From Fen-1298 sp963833465 (GTDB lineage: Bacteria; Bacteroidota; Ignavibacteria; UBA10030): a stretch of 64,000 bases of DNA. Under the pieces are notes generated by a model. It saw nothing but the letters and a program-made list of their open reading frames with translations, made no database searches and was not told the DNA's origin. Made by a program: the position numbers and the translations under genes. Location: positions 248,001-312,000 of the forward strand of contig CAWHXW010000003.1 in NCBI GenBank assembly GCA_963833465.1, read 5' to 3'. Positions 1 to 9,313 of this stretch are shown here, one piece after another (position 1 is the stretch's first letter; the number at the start of each line of letters is the position of its first letter).

Positions 1-418
1 TTTTGATTTGATTAGAATTCCATTCAGGCAATCCATACACAGATTGTTTTAATATTGAACTTGCCGAATGAGTCCGTTTATAGTACCGTTCGTATAGTGA
101 AATATTTTGCAGGCGAAAATCGCCTCCGAGATCAATAACTCGTTTTCCTTCCGAAAGCATTGCTGGTACAAGATTCAGCGCTTCTCCTGATGGAAGAGCA
201 ATAAATATTAAATCGCTCTTTATAATTTTATAAACAGAATACGGTTCAAGAACTATATCCAGTGTTTTATCGAATACCGGGGCAACATCAGCCAAACATT
301 TGCCGGAGGAAGAATTTGCAAAGAGCTTGTCTATGCACACACCGGGATGCCGGATGAGAATTTTCAATAGTTCAATGCCCGAATAACCAGACGCACCGAC
401 AACAGAAACAGAAATCAT
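1..418 (-). CDS. argC: N-acetyl-gamma-glutamyl-phosphate reductase, N-terminal part (runs off left edge)
   Basis: Reading leftward from an ATG at 418, the frame stays open to the window edge (139 codons). It begins MISVSVVGASGYSGIELLKI, the Rossmann nucleotide-binding loop (GASGYSG) typical of ArgC. Further on come the family-like segments DLIFIALPSGEA and RVIDLGGDFRL. The enzyme catalyses NADPH-dependent reduction of N-acetylglutamyl phosphate in cytoplasmic arginine synthesis. The catalytic cysteine and C-terminal half lie outside the window. The gene is divergent from the exporter at 627. The family call is strong; only the 5' part can be judged. Confidence 0.9.
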   Translation of the reverse strand, partial: MISVSVVGASGYSGIELLKILIRHPGVCIDKLFANSSSGKCLADVAPVFDKTLDIVLEPYSVYKIIKSDLIFIALPSGEALNLVPAMLSEGKRVIDLGGDFRLQNISLYERYYKRTHSASSILKQSVYGLPEWNSNQIK

Positions 419-626
419 TTTTTAGAGCATATCCTCATATTATTTTTATGTATTAATATACAATAATATGGATAATTATGCAAGTGAAAAATGCCCGGAA
501 GTATATACTTTCACATTCATTTTGTTCATTGCAAATATTCTATTGATACCGTAAATTTATTCCAATTATTCCGTTTAGCCTCGGCAATTGAATAAAATAA
601 TTGTATAAAAAAGGGATTAACATTTG

Positions 627-1241
627 ATGCTTGGTTACATGATACTAGGAATGGTTTATGCCTTTGCAGCGGCGGTACAGCCGGGACCTTTTCAAACTTA
701 TCTTATTTCACAGGCATTGACTCAAGGCTGGAGACGCACTGTGTTTGCATCGCTAGCACCGGTACTTAGCGATGGACCAATTATTCTTTTTGTATTAATA
801 GTTTTGAGCAATGTGCCGATATTGTTGATTCATATCATTCAATGTGTAGGTGGATTATTTCTTCTTTATCTCGCAGCAGGAGCACTAAGAACTTGGAAAA
901 AATATGATGCGAATAAAGCAATTGCAGTTCAATCGAGTCAACAGACGATTTTAAAAGCAACGATGATAAATTTGTTGAATCCAAATCCGTATCTTGGATG
1001 GAGTTTAGTCATGGGTCCGCTTCTTTTAAAAGGATGGAGGGAGAATCCAATAAATGGAATTCTATTACTTGTGAGTTTTTACGGTACTATTATTCTTTGT
1101 TCAGTCGGCATCGTACTGCTTTTTGCCGCTGCAGGGAACATTGGTCCGCGAGTGAATAAAATATTAATAGGCATTTCGGTATTTGCTTTGGCAGGATTCG
1201 GATTCTATCAATTATGGTTAGGCGCTACGGCAGTCTGGTAA
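627..1241 (+). CDS. LysE-family translocator (amino acid exporter-like membrane protein)
   Basis: This is a polytopic protein of about 204 residues with roughly six hydrophobic segments. It carries the LysE/RhtB N-terminal signature: a first membrane helix, then QPGPFQTYLISQALTQGWRR, and later NLLNPNPYLGW. Members export amino acids or related small molecules across the inner membrane; the substrate here is unknown. An AAGGG element at 611-615 suits the ATG at 627; a TTG at 624 is an alternative start. The 3' end overlaps the convergent PAP2 gene by 34 bases, an unusual tail-to-tail overlap. Confidence 0.8.
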   Translation: MLGYMILGMVYAFAAAVQPGPFQTYLISQALTQGWRRTVFASLAPVLSDGPIILFVLIVLSNVPILLIHIIQCVGGLFLLYLAAGALRTWKKYDANKAIAVQSSQQTILKATMINLLNPNPYLGWSLVMGPLLLKGWRENPINGILLLVSFYGTIILCSVGIVLLFAAAGNIGPRVNKILIGISVFALAGFGFYQLWLGATAVW

Positions 1242-2164
1242 TTATACAATAAAAAATTCATTGTTAGACTGACACCGGTTCCAGCCGGAGTTATATTCGG
1301 CATAATGCTAACCTTTAATCCATTATCAGACCCTATTATCGACAATCCAGACAAGTCGGGATGCGCAGCAATCATTCCAAAATAATATCCTATAAATAAT
1401 CCGAGCGGATAATCACTGACCCAGTGAATGCCGTTGCTTAGCATGCCAAGTCCTACAAGCATAGTGAATGCATATCCAACCGGACGAATCCATTTTATAT
1501 CTGGATAATTTTCTGCGACGACAACAACGGTGGCAATTGATGTACAAAGATGTCCGGATGGAAACGCATCAAATTGCGGCACTCTGCGATGATAATCAAT
1601 TTGATTTGGCAGAATTTTCCATACTCCAAGCGGTGTGGTACGTACAAACGGACTTTCACGGCCTGTAATATGTTTAAGTAATTGCACGACGGCACCAGAT
1701 GCTAACACAGTCTGTACAATTTCGCTACCGGTTCGCAGTGCTTTTTGATCCTTGAAAACAAGTCCGTAAGCGCCTAGTGTTCCCGCAAGAGCAAACTGCG
1801 TAGTACCTTCGCCCATATTGGCGCAGAAATCACTCCAATTTTTTGCTTCAGGAGAACTGTGATAAAATTTTGCTGCAGGCGTATAGGTCAAGTCATCAGT
1901 AAAATAAGTCGCAATAGTTAATCCGCCAACGATTAGCCATTCGTTCACGCGTTCTTTTCGAAAAGAAATATCGTACCATCGTTCCCAATCACGCGGAATG
2001 TTCGCAAACATCGTGTACCATTGCACATTTTCTGAATCCGCTTTATTTAAGCTTAAGATTGAATCTGGCGCAGATGATTTCTGAATTTCTTGTGCTTGAA
2101 TTTTATAAAAACCAATTGTGAAAAAACTTATAAAAAGAATTTTAATAAAAACCACATTTCTCAT
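1208..2164 (-). CDS. PAP2-superfamily phosphatase, exported or membrane-associated
   Basis: The 318-residue protein has an N-terminal signal peptide ending near AQ (residue 25) and several hydrophobic stretches. All three PAP2 motifs are visible: K164-x4-R169-E-S-P172, F201-P-S-G-H205, and S243-N-G-I-H247-W-V-S-D251. The histidines are the expected nucleophile and proton-relay residues of lipid phosphatases and acid phosphatases. The start is supported by AAAGGATA just upstream of the ATG. It lies 10 bases downstream of a second PAP2 gene in the same direction, so the two are probably co-transcribed. Candidate substrates are undecaprenyl pyrophosphate or phosphatidate-type lipids (inference). 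Confidence 0.85.
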   Translation of the reverse strand: MRNVVFIKILFISFFTIGFYKIQAQEIQKSSAPDSILSLNKADSENVQWYTMFANIPRDWERWYDISFRKERVNEWLIVGGLTIATYFTDDLTYTPAAKFYHSSPEAKNWSDFCANMGEGTTQFALAGTLGAYGLVFKDQKALRTGSEIVQTVLASGAVVQLLKHITGRESPFVRTTPLGVWKILPNQIDYHRRVPQFDAFPSGHLCTSIATVVVVAENYPDIKWIRPVGYAFTMLVGLGMLSNGIHWVSDYPLGLFIGYYFGMIAAHPDLSGLSIIGSDNGLKVSIMPNITPAGTGVSLTMNFLLYNYQTAVAPNHN

Positions 2165-2173
2165 ATTATCCTT

Positions 2174-2938
2174 TTAAAATTTCACACTTAGAAGAAAACC
2201 ATATTGATGTTCATCTACTTGAGGCAGGAGAGAGACACCATTGATTCCATAATTTAATTTTTCCACAAATCTTGTCCCGTAGTATCCGATGATAGCTCCG
2301 ACGAAACAATCGCTCATCCAATGTGTTCGTTCCATTACTCTGCTTACAGCGACCGCAGTGGCAAGCGAATAACTCGTGTAGGAAACCCAGGGTTCTGTGT
2401 AGAAATCAGAAATCGTTGTTGCCGCTGCAAATGCTGTTGTGGTATGACCCGATGGGAATGAGTCGAATGCAGCTAATCCAAGATTCCCGCGTTTATGTTT
2501 ATCAAAATATGCAAATGGCCCATGCCAAAATCCGCATGGCCGTGTTGCATCGCTCGGACGTTCTCGTCCGCATAAGTATTTGAAAAATTGCACCGTAATT
2601 CCGGTAAAGAAAAAAGATTCGAAACCGATCTTACCCACTTCAAATGACTTTTTATCTTCAAAAATTAATCCATACCCGGCAAATCCTCCGAATAATCCGG
2701 CTGAAAAAATTCCATTACCTAGATTTGTAATAACAGGACTAAGATCCTTTATGATTTTATTGTTCATCTTCAAACTGTACAAGTCATTATATATTTGCTG
2801 ATCATAATGAAATAATACTGTAGTAATAAGTACCTGCGCTGCCAACACCAATGTATATTTCTGTATGAGATGGACAAGAGGAATCTGCTTTTTGTATATT
2901 GTATTGTGCAAAGATCGAGGGAGCAGTGGCCAACACAA
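2174..2938 (-). CDS. PAP2-superfamily phosphatase, signal peptide displaced by a frameshift
   Basis: The open frame holds the complete PAP2 core: K120-Y-L-C-G-R125-E-R-P128, F151-P-S-G-H155, and S189-R with H196 and D200. Its apparent N-terminus (MCWPLLPRSLHN) is not a signal peptide. One base out of frame upstream, a TTG at 2972 preceded by AGGA encodes MTYKTISFWLFLVLATAPSI followed by FAQ, a textbook signal peptide. The frames join if one base is removed from the five-T run at 2889-2893. The intact gene would therefore span 2174-2972. It is paralogous to the next gene and lies 10 bases from it. Confidence 0.85.
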   Translation of the reverse strand: MCWPLLPRSLHNTIYKKQIPLVHLIQKYTLVLAAQVLITTVLFHYDQQIYNDLYSLKMNNKIIKDLSPVITNLGNGIFSAGLFGGFAGYGLIFEDKKSFEVGKIGFESFFFTGITVQFFKYLCGRERPSDATRPCGFWHGPFAYFDKHKRGNLGLAAFDSFPSGHTTTAFAAATTISDFYTEPWVSYTSYSLATAVAVSRVMERTHWMSDCFVGAIIGYYGTRFVEKLNYGINGVSLLPQVDEHQYGFLLSVKF

Positions 2939-3082
2939 GAAAAAGCCAAAATGAAATAGTTTTATACGTCAAAAAATTTCCTGACTACATGATTATTTTT
3001 TAGAAACTGTCAATAATTATTCTTCAACCGTTTCAGACATAATAAATATGGCAGGAAATGTTTTGCTAATCAAATAAAGTTT

Positions 3083-5608
3083 TTAAAATTCAATCTCGAT
3101 GCCCCCAACAGGAAAGAATGCAAATTGATATACTGGTTCACGTGTGCTGTCGCTTCGGTATTCATAGTAAAACACATTCTTAGTATTAAATAAATTCATC
3201 AAGGCAATATACACATTGATATTCCAATTTTGCATATAGAACCGGCTTATCCATTGGATATCTAAACGGCTGTAATCCGGGTAACGAACAGAATTAATAT
3301 TGTCGGATGATTTCCATGCTCCACGCGACCATTGCACCCCGCCTTCCCATACCTGCGTGCTTGTTGTCCAGTCCATTGGTGTGTATACACCGCCGGTTTG
3401 GTATCGATATTTGCAACTGATTTCCATTTCATCTGAAAACGGTAAAATGTATAACGGATATTTAATAAAGAATGGTTGTCTGTTAAGCCATGAGCGCGTT
3501 CCCTTCACAATTTTTCCTCCTACTAGATTGATAATTACCGGATAATCATACTGCGATGGGTATGTTTTTCCTTCCATGCCAATGCGAGGATCATCTTCTG
3601 TTGTTTTGGAAAGGGACACACTGATTGTACCATAATAGTTTGTTACCTGTTTCTTTTGGAGAAGGAATTCCAATCCATAGGAATGTCGTGAACCGATTGC
3701 AAGATTTTTATCAGACCAGTTTGTATCAATTAATGAACGGATATATTCCTCGCTTTCGGCGATATTTGAAAACTTTTTGTAATATGTTTCCAAACTAAGT
3801 TTTATTCCTTCATCCAGAATATGCTGCAAGCCGAGAACGATATGCTGAGATCTTTCATTTTTCAAATTTCTATTGATTCCTAAATTTTGCCGATCGGCAT
3901 AATCGGGCAGCGGCTGTGTTTGCCAATAGTCGCCTGCCGATAATGAAAGTGTAGTTGTTATCGGAATTAGTTCAAATGAAATACTTCCACGCGGGCTAAT
4001 TTGCCCTTGTTCGGAATAAGAAAAATAATCATACCGTAAACCAAGAGTAAAATTCAAACGAGATGTGATATGATATTGATCACTGATATACGAATATATT
4101 TTGCTTGCATCTCCGAAACTTAAAGAATTTATTATGTTGCCACTTGGTGAACTTGTATATATATAAGAAGTGTCAAAGGGATTTTGAATATTTCGTTTAT
4201 ATCGATTTTCTGTTCCTAAAAATGTTGTTGTGCCAATCCAGTGGTTTGTCGTTTGAATTTGACAACCAATCATAAGATCATGCTGCGGGTGAATTTGGTA
4301 GAACATCTCGTACTTTGCGGCATAAAACGCTTCATCGTCATGCGAATTAAATACATCCTGCGAATTTATTAATTGTGCTGTCTTAACATCTCCTTTATTA
4401 TTATAACTGAGATGATAAAAATTATCTAATGCATCTATATTATATTGGTTTCCAACGGTATATAACGAAAGATTAGAATATCCCTCTTTTCCCCATAAAC
4501 TTTTTAGATTTATGCCAACAACATATTGTTTATCGTGAACATTATCATTTTCTAAACTTGTATATATATTCGAATTTTCACGATCTGCATCCTGCTGATT
4601 AGGGTCACCCTTAATATAAATACGGCTGTCTCCATAAAGGCCGTTCAATGAAAGTTTTTGTGTAGGCGAAAGATCATATACGACTTTTGCCTGCGTGTCC
4701 CAATATTTTGGAATTGCTGTCAGAGAAAGAGCAGACATTCCCATAATGTCGTCTATTAATTCTAAAAAGCTGCGTCTTGCAGAAAATATCCATGATCCCT
4801 TTCCGTCGTCGAGCCTTCCTTCCATCAATGTTCCGATACCTGCCATGTTGAAACCTGTGTTTGAAGCAAAATCCTTATTGCGATCTCCTTCACGAATCGT
4901 AATGTCCATAACTGATGACATTTTGTCTCCGTATTGTGCTGGAAAGCCTCCGGCAGAAAATTGTACATCTTCGACGAGATCAATGTTTATCATATTTATA
5001 GGACCGGCTGAGTTGAACTCATTTGGATAATGATTGATAGAGGGAATTTCCATTCCTTCCATTACGGTCAGGTTTTCGGATGGAGCACCGCCGCGCACTA
5101 TAAGTTCATTCACATTATCGTTCGAGCTGGCAACACCGGGAAGATTTTGCACAACACGCTGTACATCCTGAACTGAACCGGGCTGACGCTTCACTTCAGC
5201 GCGGTCATAATCGTTTACACTCAATAGGCTCAATTCACTATTGCGATTAAAATATGTAGCGCTGACTGTCACACCGCCAACCTTTACCGCTTGTTCGTTT
5301 AGTTTGATCGAAACTTTCGTACTGCGTCCCGTCGAAACAACAATGTTAGTTAGAATAATGCTCTCATATCCGACAATAGTTGCTTTCAAACTGTAGGAGC
5401 CGACTTCAATTCCTTTTATGTTAAATGTTCCGGAAGTATCGGTTACCGCACCAAAACTTGGCTGTTCTACTATTTGTACGTTCACAGATGGCAAAGGTTC
5501 TTGAGTTTTTCCATCTAACACATATCCGACAATGTCACCTTTATAAGTTTGTGCAAATAGCTGGGTTCCTGAAATGCAAATTAATATAATGAGCGCAAAA
5601 AATTTCAT
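3083..5608 (-). CDS. TonB-dependent receptor with carboxypeptidase-regulatory-like N-terminal domain
   Basis: The 841-residue outer-membrane protein begins with a signal peptide ending GTQLFAQ. A carboxypeptidase-D-regulatory-like beta sandwich follows at about residues 23-110 (GDIVGYVLDGKTQEPLPSVNVQI, written here in full as its defining opening is YVLDGKTQEPLPSVNV). Then come a plug domain (VQRVVQNLPGVASSNDNVNE, LIVRGGAPSENLTVMEGMEI) and a beta barrel ending in the terminal aromatic residue (GGIEIEF). Such receptors import a ligand using TonB energy. No SusD partner or substrate gene adjoins, so the ligand cannot be named. The gene stands alone, with about 110-170 bases on either side. Confidence 0.9.
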   Translation of the reverse strand: MKFFALIILICISGTQLFAQTYKGDIVGYVLDGKTQEPLPSVNVQIVEQPSFGAVTDTSGTFNIKGIEVGSYSLKATIVGYESIILTNIVVSTGRSTKVSIKLNEQAVKVGGVTVSATYFNRNSELSLLSVNDYDRAEVKRQPGSVQDVQRVVQNLPGVASSNDNVNELIVRGGAPSENLTVMEGMEIPSINHYPNEFNSAGPINMINIDLVEDVQFSAGGFPAQYGDKMSSVMDITIREGDRNKDFASNTGFNMAGIGTLMEGRLDDGKGSWIFSARRSFLELIDDIMGMSALSLTAIPKYWDTQAKVVYDLSPTQKLSLNGLYGDSRIYIKGDPNQQDADRENSNIYTSLENDNVHDKQYVVGINLKSLWGKEGYSNLSLYTVGNQYNIDALDNFYHLSYNNKGDVKTAQLINSQDVFNSHDDEAFYAAKYEMFYQIHPQHDLMIGCQIQTTNHWIGTTTFLGTENRYKRNIQNPFDTSYIYTSSPSGNIINSLSFGDASKIYSYISDQYHITSRLNFTLGLRYDYFSYSEQGQISPRGSISFELIPITTTLSLSAGDYWQTQPLPDYADRQNLGINRNLKNERSQHIVLGLQHILDEGIKLSLETYYKKFSNIAESEEYIRSLIDTNWSDKNLAIGSRHSYGLEFLLQKKQVTNYYGTISVSLSKTTEDDPRIGMEGKTYPSQYDYPVIINLVGGKIVKGTRSWLNRQPFFIKYPLYILPFSDEMEISCKYRYQTGGVYTPMDWTTSTQVWEGGVQWSRGAWKSSDNINSVRYPDYSRLDIQWISRFYMQNWNINVYIALMNLFNTKNVFYYEYRSDSTREPVYQFAFFPVGGIEIEF

Positions 5609-5780
5609 ATTTTTCGATTAATTATAGGATTAAAAAATTCGGTTTAGTTCTGTTGAACAATAAATCTAATTTGACGAAAGCAACTGCTCTAAAATACTTA
5701 TTTGTGGAAAATAATAGTGTGTTTTTTCGATAAGCAGATAATCTTTGTCGGTTAATAACGACTTTAAATTTGGAAAATAA

Positions 5781-6224
5781 TCATGGTTTCTCGAACTCTA
5801 ACTCATACTTCACAATCCGATTTCTCCCGCGTTTCAGAATGTATTTTGGAAAAAGACAAGATTTTCTTTTTCGAGTATTAAAATGTACGGCTGTCAATAC
5901 CATAACTGCAGCAACATCGCCTGTTGTATCATTACACATTTCATGAACGATACGAACAATTTTTTCTTTAATTTCAAGAATTCCTGAGCGTATGGTAACT
6001 GCACTTCCGGCAGCGATCTCAGATTTATAAGTTATGTTTTGTTGAAGTGCTGCAATACCCATATGTTTCTTTCTAAAATAAATATTATTCAATCCTAACA
6101 TTGAAGCGAATTGCCAGGATGCTTCATCAAATTTGCTTACATACCAAACAACGTTCATATGACCCATAATATCGCAATGCCATGGATGAACAACACCGCG
6201 ATACGTAATTTCCATTTCACTCAT
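5781..6224 (-). CDS. acyl-CoA thioesterase, 4HBT/YbgC-like hotdog protein
   Basis: The 147-residue protein has the hotdog-fold thioesterase signature near its N-terminus: HCDIMGHMNVVWYVSKFDEA, with the catalytic-type Asp in the D-x-x-G-H-x-N pattern. These cytoplasmic enzymes hydrolyse acyl-CoA thioesters. It lies about 90 bases upstream on the transcript of no obvious partner, but shares orientation with the cupin, acyl-CoA synthetase and XRE-cupin genes to its right, which suggests an acyl-CoA-related neighbourhood. The substrate is not determinable from sequence. Confidence 0.8.
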   Translation of the reverse strand: MSEMEITYRGVVHPWHCDIMGHMNVVWYVSKFDEASWQFASMLGLNNIYFRKKHMGIAALQQNITYKSEIAAGSAVTIRSGILEIKEKIVRIVHEMCNDTTGDVAAVMVLTAVHFNTRKRKSCLFPKYILKRGRNRIVKYELEFEKP

Positions 6225-6317
6225 ATGTTATATTCCTAAAAAATTACATGTAATAAAATTTTGAACTTTCTCCATTTCAAAAATTTAGACAGTTCGTAAT
6301 CATATAAGAACATTTCT

Positions 6318-6656
6318 CTATGCTTTAATCATAACAAGGATCATTTTAAATTTCGTTATTGCTTTTAATGCATGCGGTTGACCTGCTGGAAGCAGCAGCA
6401 TTTGTCCTGCTTGCATACGATGGGCAAGTGTTGAAATTGATATTTCAGCTTCACCTTCTATCATAAGAACTAATGCATCAAAAGGTGCAGTGTGTTCGCT
6501 CAAAGTTTCGCCTTGATCGAAAGCAAATGCGGTTACATTGCCGCCCAAATTTTTAATCAATGTCCGGCTGACTACGGATCCATTTTGGTAATGAACAAGA
6601 TTCACTTGTTCTAAAACATCACCGAGTTTTGATGGGTCGCTTATTTCCGTCGACAT
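6318..6656 (-). CDS. small cupin-domain protein
   Basis: This 112-residue single-domain cupin has the conserved beta-barrel motifs: an FDQGETLSEHTAPFDALVLM region (metal-site type motif 1, here with one histidine) and a later LLLPAGQPHAL (motif 2). The function is unknown; relatives bind metals or small ligands. It lies between the thioesterase and the acyl-CoA synthetase and runs in the same direction, with 93 and 225 base gaps, so co-transcription is possible but not shown. Confidence 0.75.
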   Translation of the reverse strand: MSTEISDPSKLGDVLEQVNLVHYQNGSVVSRTLIKNLGGNVTAFAFDQGETLSEHTAPFDALVLMIEGEAEISISTLAHRMQAGQMLLLPAGQPHALKAITKFKMILVMIKA

Positions 6657-6881
6657 TCATGTTTCCTTTAATAGTATAAAAAACAGGGTAAGCTTTTAAA
6701 AAAAATTACTTATTCGAAATATCTAAAAGAAAACTATTCGCTATCATTCTAATCCCCATGCGTGTCTTGAGAATACTAAAGGATATTGGGAGAAGAATAT
6801 ATGTTACTTTATTAGCAAAACTGAGATTATTTGTCTCTTTGCTCCTCGTAAAGACAACTGCATCTAATTATTTAAGAATCT

Positions 6882-8543
6882 CTATTCGTTGCTTTCTTCG
6901 CCTCTTATCTGCACGCGTCTTATTTTTCCACTGATAGTTTTTGGAAGCTCTGAAACAAATTCCACGATTCTCGGATATTTATATGGTGCAGTTACTTTCT
7001 TAACATGATCTTGTAATTCTTTTGACAATTTATTGCTTGGCTGATAGTTCTTCGAAAGGACAACGGTGGCTTTTACGATCTGGCCGCGCTCAGGGTCCGG
7101 AACAGCAGTAATGGCGCATTCCAGTACAGCAGGATGTTCTAATAGAGCGCTTTCCACTTCAAACGGCCCGATTCGGTAACCTGAACTTTTTATGATGTCA
7201 TCTGCTCTGCCGACAAACCAGTAATAGCCGTCTTCATCGCGCCATGCTGTATCACCTGTATAATAAATATCCTTCTGCCAAACACTTTTTGTAAGTTCGT
7301 CATCCCGGAAATACCCATTAAACATACCAACAGGTTTTCTTTTCTTCGTATAAATTACAATCTGGCCAATTTCGCCAACCTCGCACACTTTACCATCTGG
7401 ATCAATAAGATCTATATCGTATCCCGGTGATGGTTTTCCCATAGAACCCGGTTTAGGTTCCATCCATGAATAGGTTGCTACGGCGACTGTACATTCCGTT
7501 TGTCCATATCCTTCCATCAATCGAATACCGGTAATTTCTAAAAATTGTTTGAATACTTCAGGATTCAACGGTTCACCGGCGACAACACAATATTTCAGAT
7601 GCTTTAAATCAAATTGTTTCAGATCCTCTTTTATTAAAAATCTGTAGATTGTTGGTGGAGCGCAAAAAGATGTTACATGATATTTCTCGATTACTTTCAT
7701 CATATGTTTTGGAATAAATTTATCGTAATCGTATGTCATTACGGCACATCCCGACAGCCATTGGCCGTAAATTTTTCCCCAGGCTGATTTTGCCCAACCA
7801 GTATCAGCAACCGTAAAGTGAAGGCCGTCATCAAGCACATTCTGCCAGTACTTTGCTGTAAGAATATGTCCAAGCGGATATGCAAAATTGTGATTCACCA
7901 TCTTGGGCATTCCGGTTGTCCCGGATGTAAAATATAGAAGCATGATATCGTCTGTTGTTGTCTTCTCTGCGAGTGATTTTCGATCGAACACTTCTGAGCT
8001 TTTTTCCATTTCTTCAGTCAAATTCAACCAACCTTTGCGTGACGTACCGATTAAAGCCTTATATTTTAGAGTTGGAGATTTTGCTTCTGCGTCCTCCACG
8101 TGCTGCACAACATCCGGTTCCGATACGCTGACAATCATTTTTATATCTGCAGCATTATTTCTATAAATAATATCTTTTGTGCTAAGGAGATGTGTTGCAG
8201 GAATTGTAATTGCACCGATTTTATTTAATGCAAGTGTGCAGAACCAATATTCATACCGTCTTTTCAAGATAAGCATCACAGGATCACCTTTGCGAATGCC
8301 TATTGATTTGAAAAAATTTGCCGCCTTATCACTAAAATATTTCATTTGTCCGAATGTGAAAGTTGCTTCTTCTCCTTTATCATCGCACCATACCATTGCA
8401 ATTTTATCGGGAGTTTTCAGCGCAATCTCATCTACGACATCGAATGCAAAATTAAAATGTTCTGGAATCCGAATCTCGAATTTATCGTAAAATTCTTGGT
8501 ACGAACTAAACTCTGTTTGTGAAAGAAATTTTTCAAGCATCAT
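6882..8543 (-). CDS. AMP-forming acyl-CoA synthetase (acetyl/medium-chain/benzoate-CoA ligase type)
   Basis: The 553-residue enzyme has the ANL-superfamily motifs: the P-loop YFTSGTTGMPKMV (A3), EGYGQTECTVAV (A5), YYTGDTAWRDEDGYYWFVGR (A7/A8), and near the C-terminus PKTISGKIRR with the acyl-adenylation lysine (A10). It activates a carboxylate to acyl-AMP and then acyl-CoA. Its overall form resembles medium-chain acyl-CoA synthetases rather than long-chain FadD. It starts 20 bases after the XRE-cupin regulator gene, so the two almost certainly form an operon with the regulator first. Confidence 0.9.
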   Translation of the reverse strand: MMLEKFLSQTEFSSYQEFYDKFEIRIPEHFNFAFDVVDEIALKTPDKIAMVWCDDKGEEATFTFGQMKYFSDKAANFFKSIGIRKGDPVMLILKRRYEYWFCTLALNKIGAITIPATHLLSTKDIIYRNNAADIKMIVSVSEPDVVQHVEDAEAKSPTLKYKALIGTSRKGWLNLTEEMEKSSEVFDRKSLAEKTTTDDIMLLYFTSGTTGMPKMVNHNFAYPLGHILTAKYWQNVLDDGLHFTVADTGWAKSAWGKIYGQWLSGCAVMTYDYDKFIPKHMMKVIEKYHVTSFCAPPTIYRFLIKEDLKQFDLKHLKYCVVAGEPLNPEVFKQFLEITGIRLMEGYGQTECTVAVATYSWMEPKPGSMGKPSPGYDIDLIDPDGKVCEVGEIGQIVIYTKKRKPVGMFNGYFRDDELTKSVWQKDIYYTGDTAWRDEDGYYWFVGRADDIIKSSGYRIGPFEVESALLEHPAVLECAITAVPDPERGQIVKATVVLSKNYQPSNKLSKELQDHVKKVTAPYKYPRIVEFVSELPKTISGKIRRVQIRGEESNE

Positions 8544-8563
8544 AGTTCTCTTTATTTTAGTGG

Positions 8564-9118
8564 TTATAGAACAATTGCGAGCATTTTAACTTGTGTTTGA
8601 CTTATCGCTTTCATCGCATGTTTATAGCTTGAATCGTAATATATAGAATCTCCCGGATTCAAAACAATTTCGTGAGTATCAATGATAATCTTCATTGTTC
8701 CTTCGATTACATAATTAAATTCCTGTCCGGGATGGGAATTAAATTCGACTGGAGCAGATTCCATATTCGGTTCAATTCTGACAATAAATGGTTCGGCTTT
8801 TTTATTAATAAAATTAGCCGCAAGACTTTCATACTTATACTGTTTTCTTCTTTCTACACTTAAACCTTTATCTTTGCGCACAACGCAATAGACATGAAGT
8901 CTTGGATTTTCTCCGGTAAGAATTGCAGAAAGCTCAACGTCGAATCTGTGAGCAAATTTATAAAGAAAGCCAACAGGAATGTCAACATTTCCGCTCTCAT
9001 ACTGATTGATCAAATCCAATGAAATTCCTAATTCCTTTGCTAATGTAGTAGTAGAGATTCCGGAAATTTCTCTAAGTTCTTTTATTCGTTCTGCAACGAA
9101 TTGTATTTTCTCTTTCAT
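8564..9118 (-). CDS. XRE-family transcriptional regulator with C-terminal cupin sensor domain
   Basis: The protein has 184 residues. Residues about 8-65 form a helix-turn-helix (IKELREISGISTTTLAKELG, with ISLDLINQYESG). Residues about 110-184 form a cupin barrel (FNSHPGQEFNYVIEGTMKII, LNPGDSIYYDSSYKHAMKAI). HTH-cupin proteins usually sense small metabolites. Its position directly upstream of the acyl-CoA synthetase (20 base gap) suggests that it regulates this operon, perhaps in response to the acid or acyl-CoA. Upstream, 9119-9313 is a short A+T-rich gap. Confidence 0.88.
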   Translation of the reverse strand: MKEKIQFVAERIKELREISGISTTTLAKELGISLDLINQYESGNVDIPVGFLYKFAHRFDVELSAILTGENPRLHVYCVVRKDKGLSVERRKQYKYESLAANFINKKAEPFIVRIEPNMESAPVEFNSHPGQEFNYVIEGTMKIIIDTHEIVLNPGDSIYYDSSYKHAMKAISQTQVKMLAIVL

Positions 9119-9313
9119 AATAATTATTTTTTCCTATGTTGTTCTCTATAATAATCAATATTGTTAGAATGAAGCCTTTTTTTGCAATAAGATAATATTA
9201 TAACTGTATGCCGTTATTTTTATAGATAAATAATAAACTATTAGTTGCGAGAATTTACTTTTTTATACAAATAAAATCAAATTATGTGAAAATCAAAAAC
9301 TCTAGTTTTTTCC

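Noticed and set aside
6770..6950. Plus-strand frame of about 58 codons beginning at an ATG near 6770
   Set aside because: It overlaps the end of the acyl-CoA synthetase in antisense and has no ribosome site or family.
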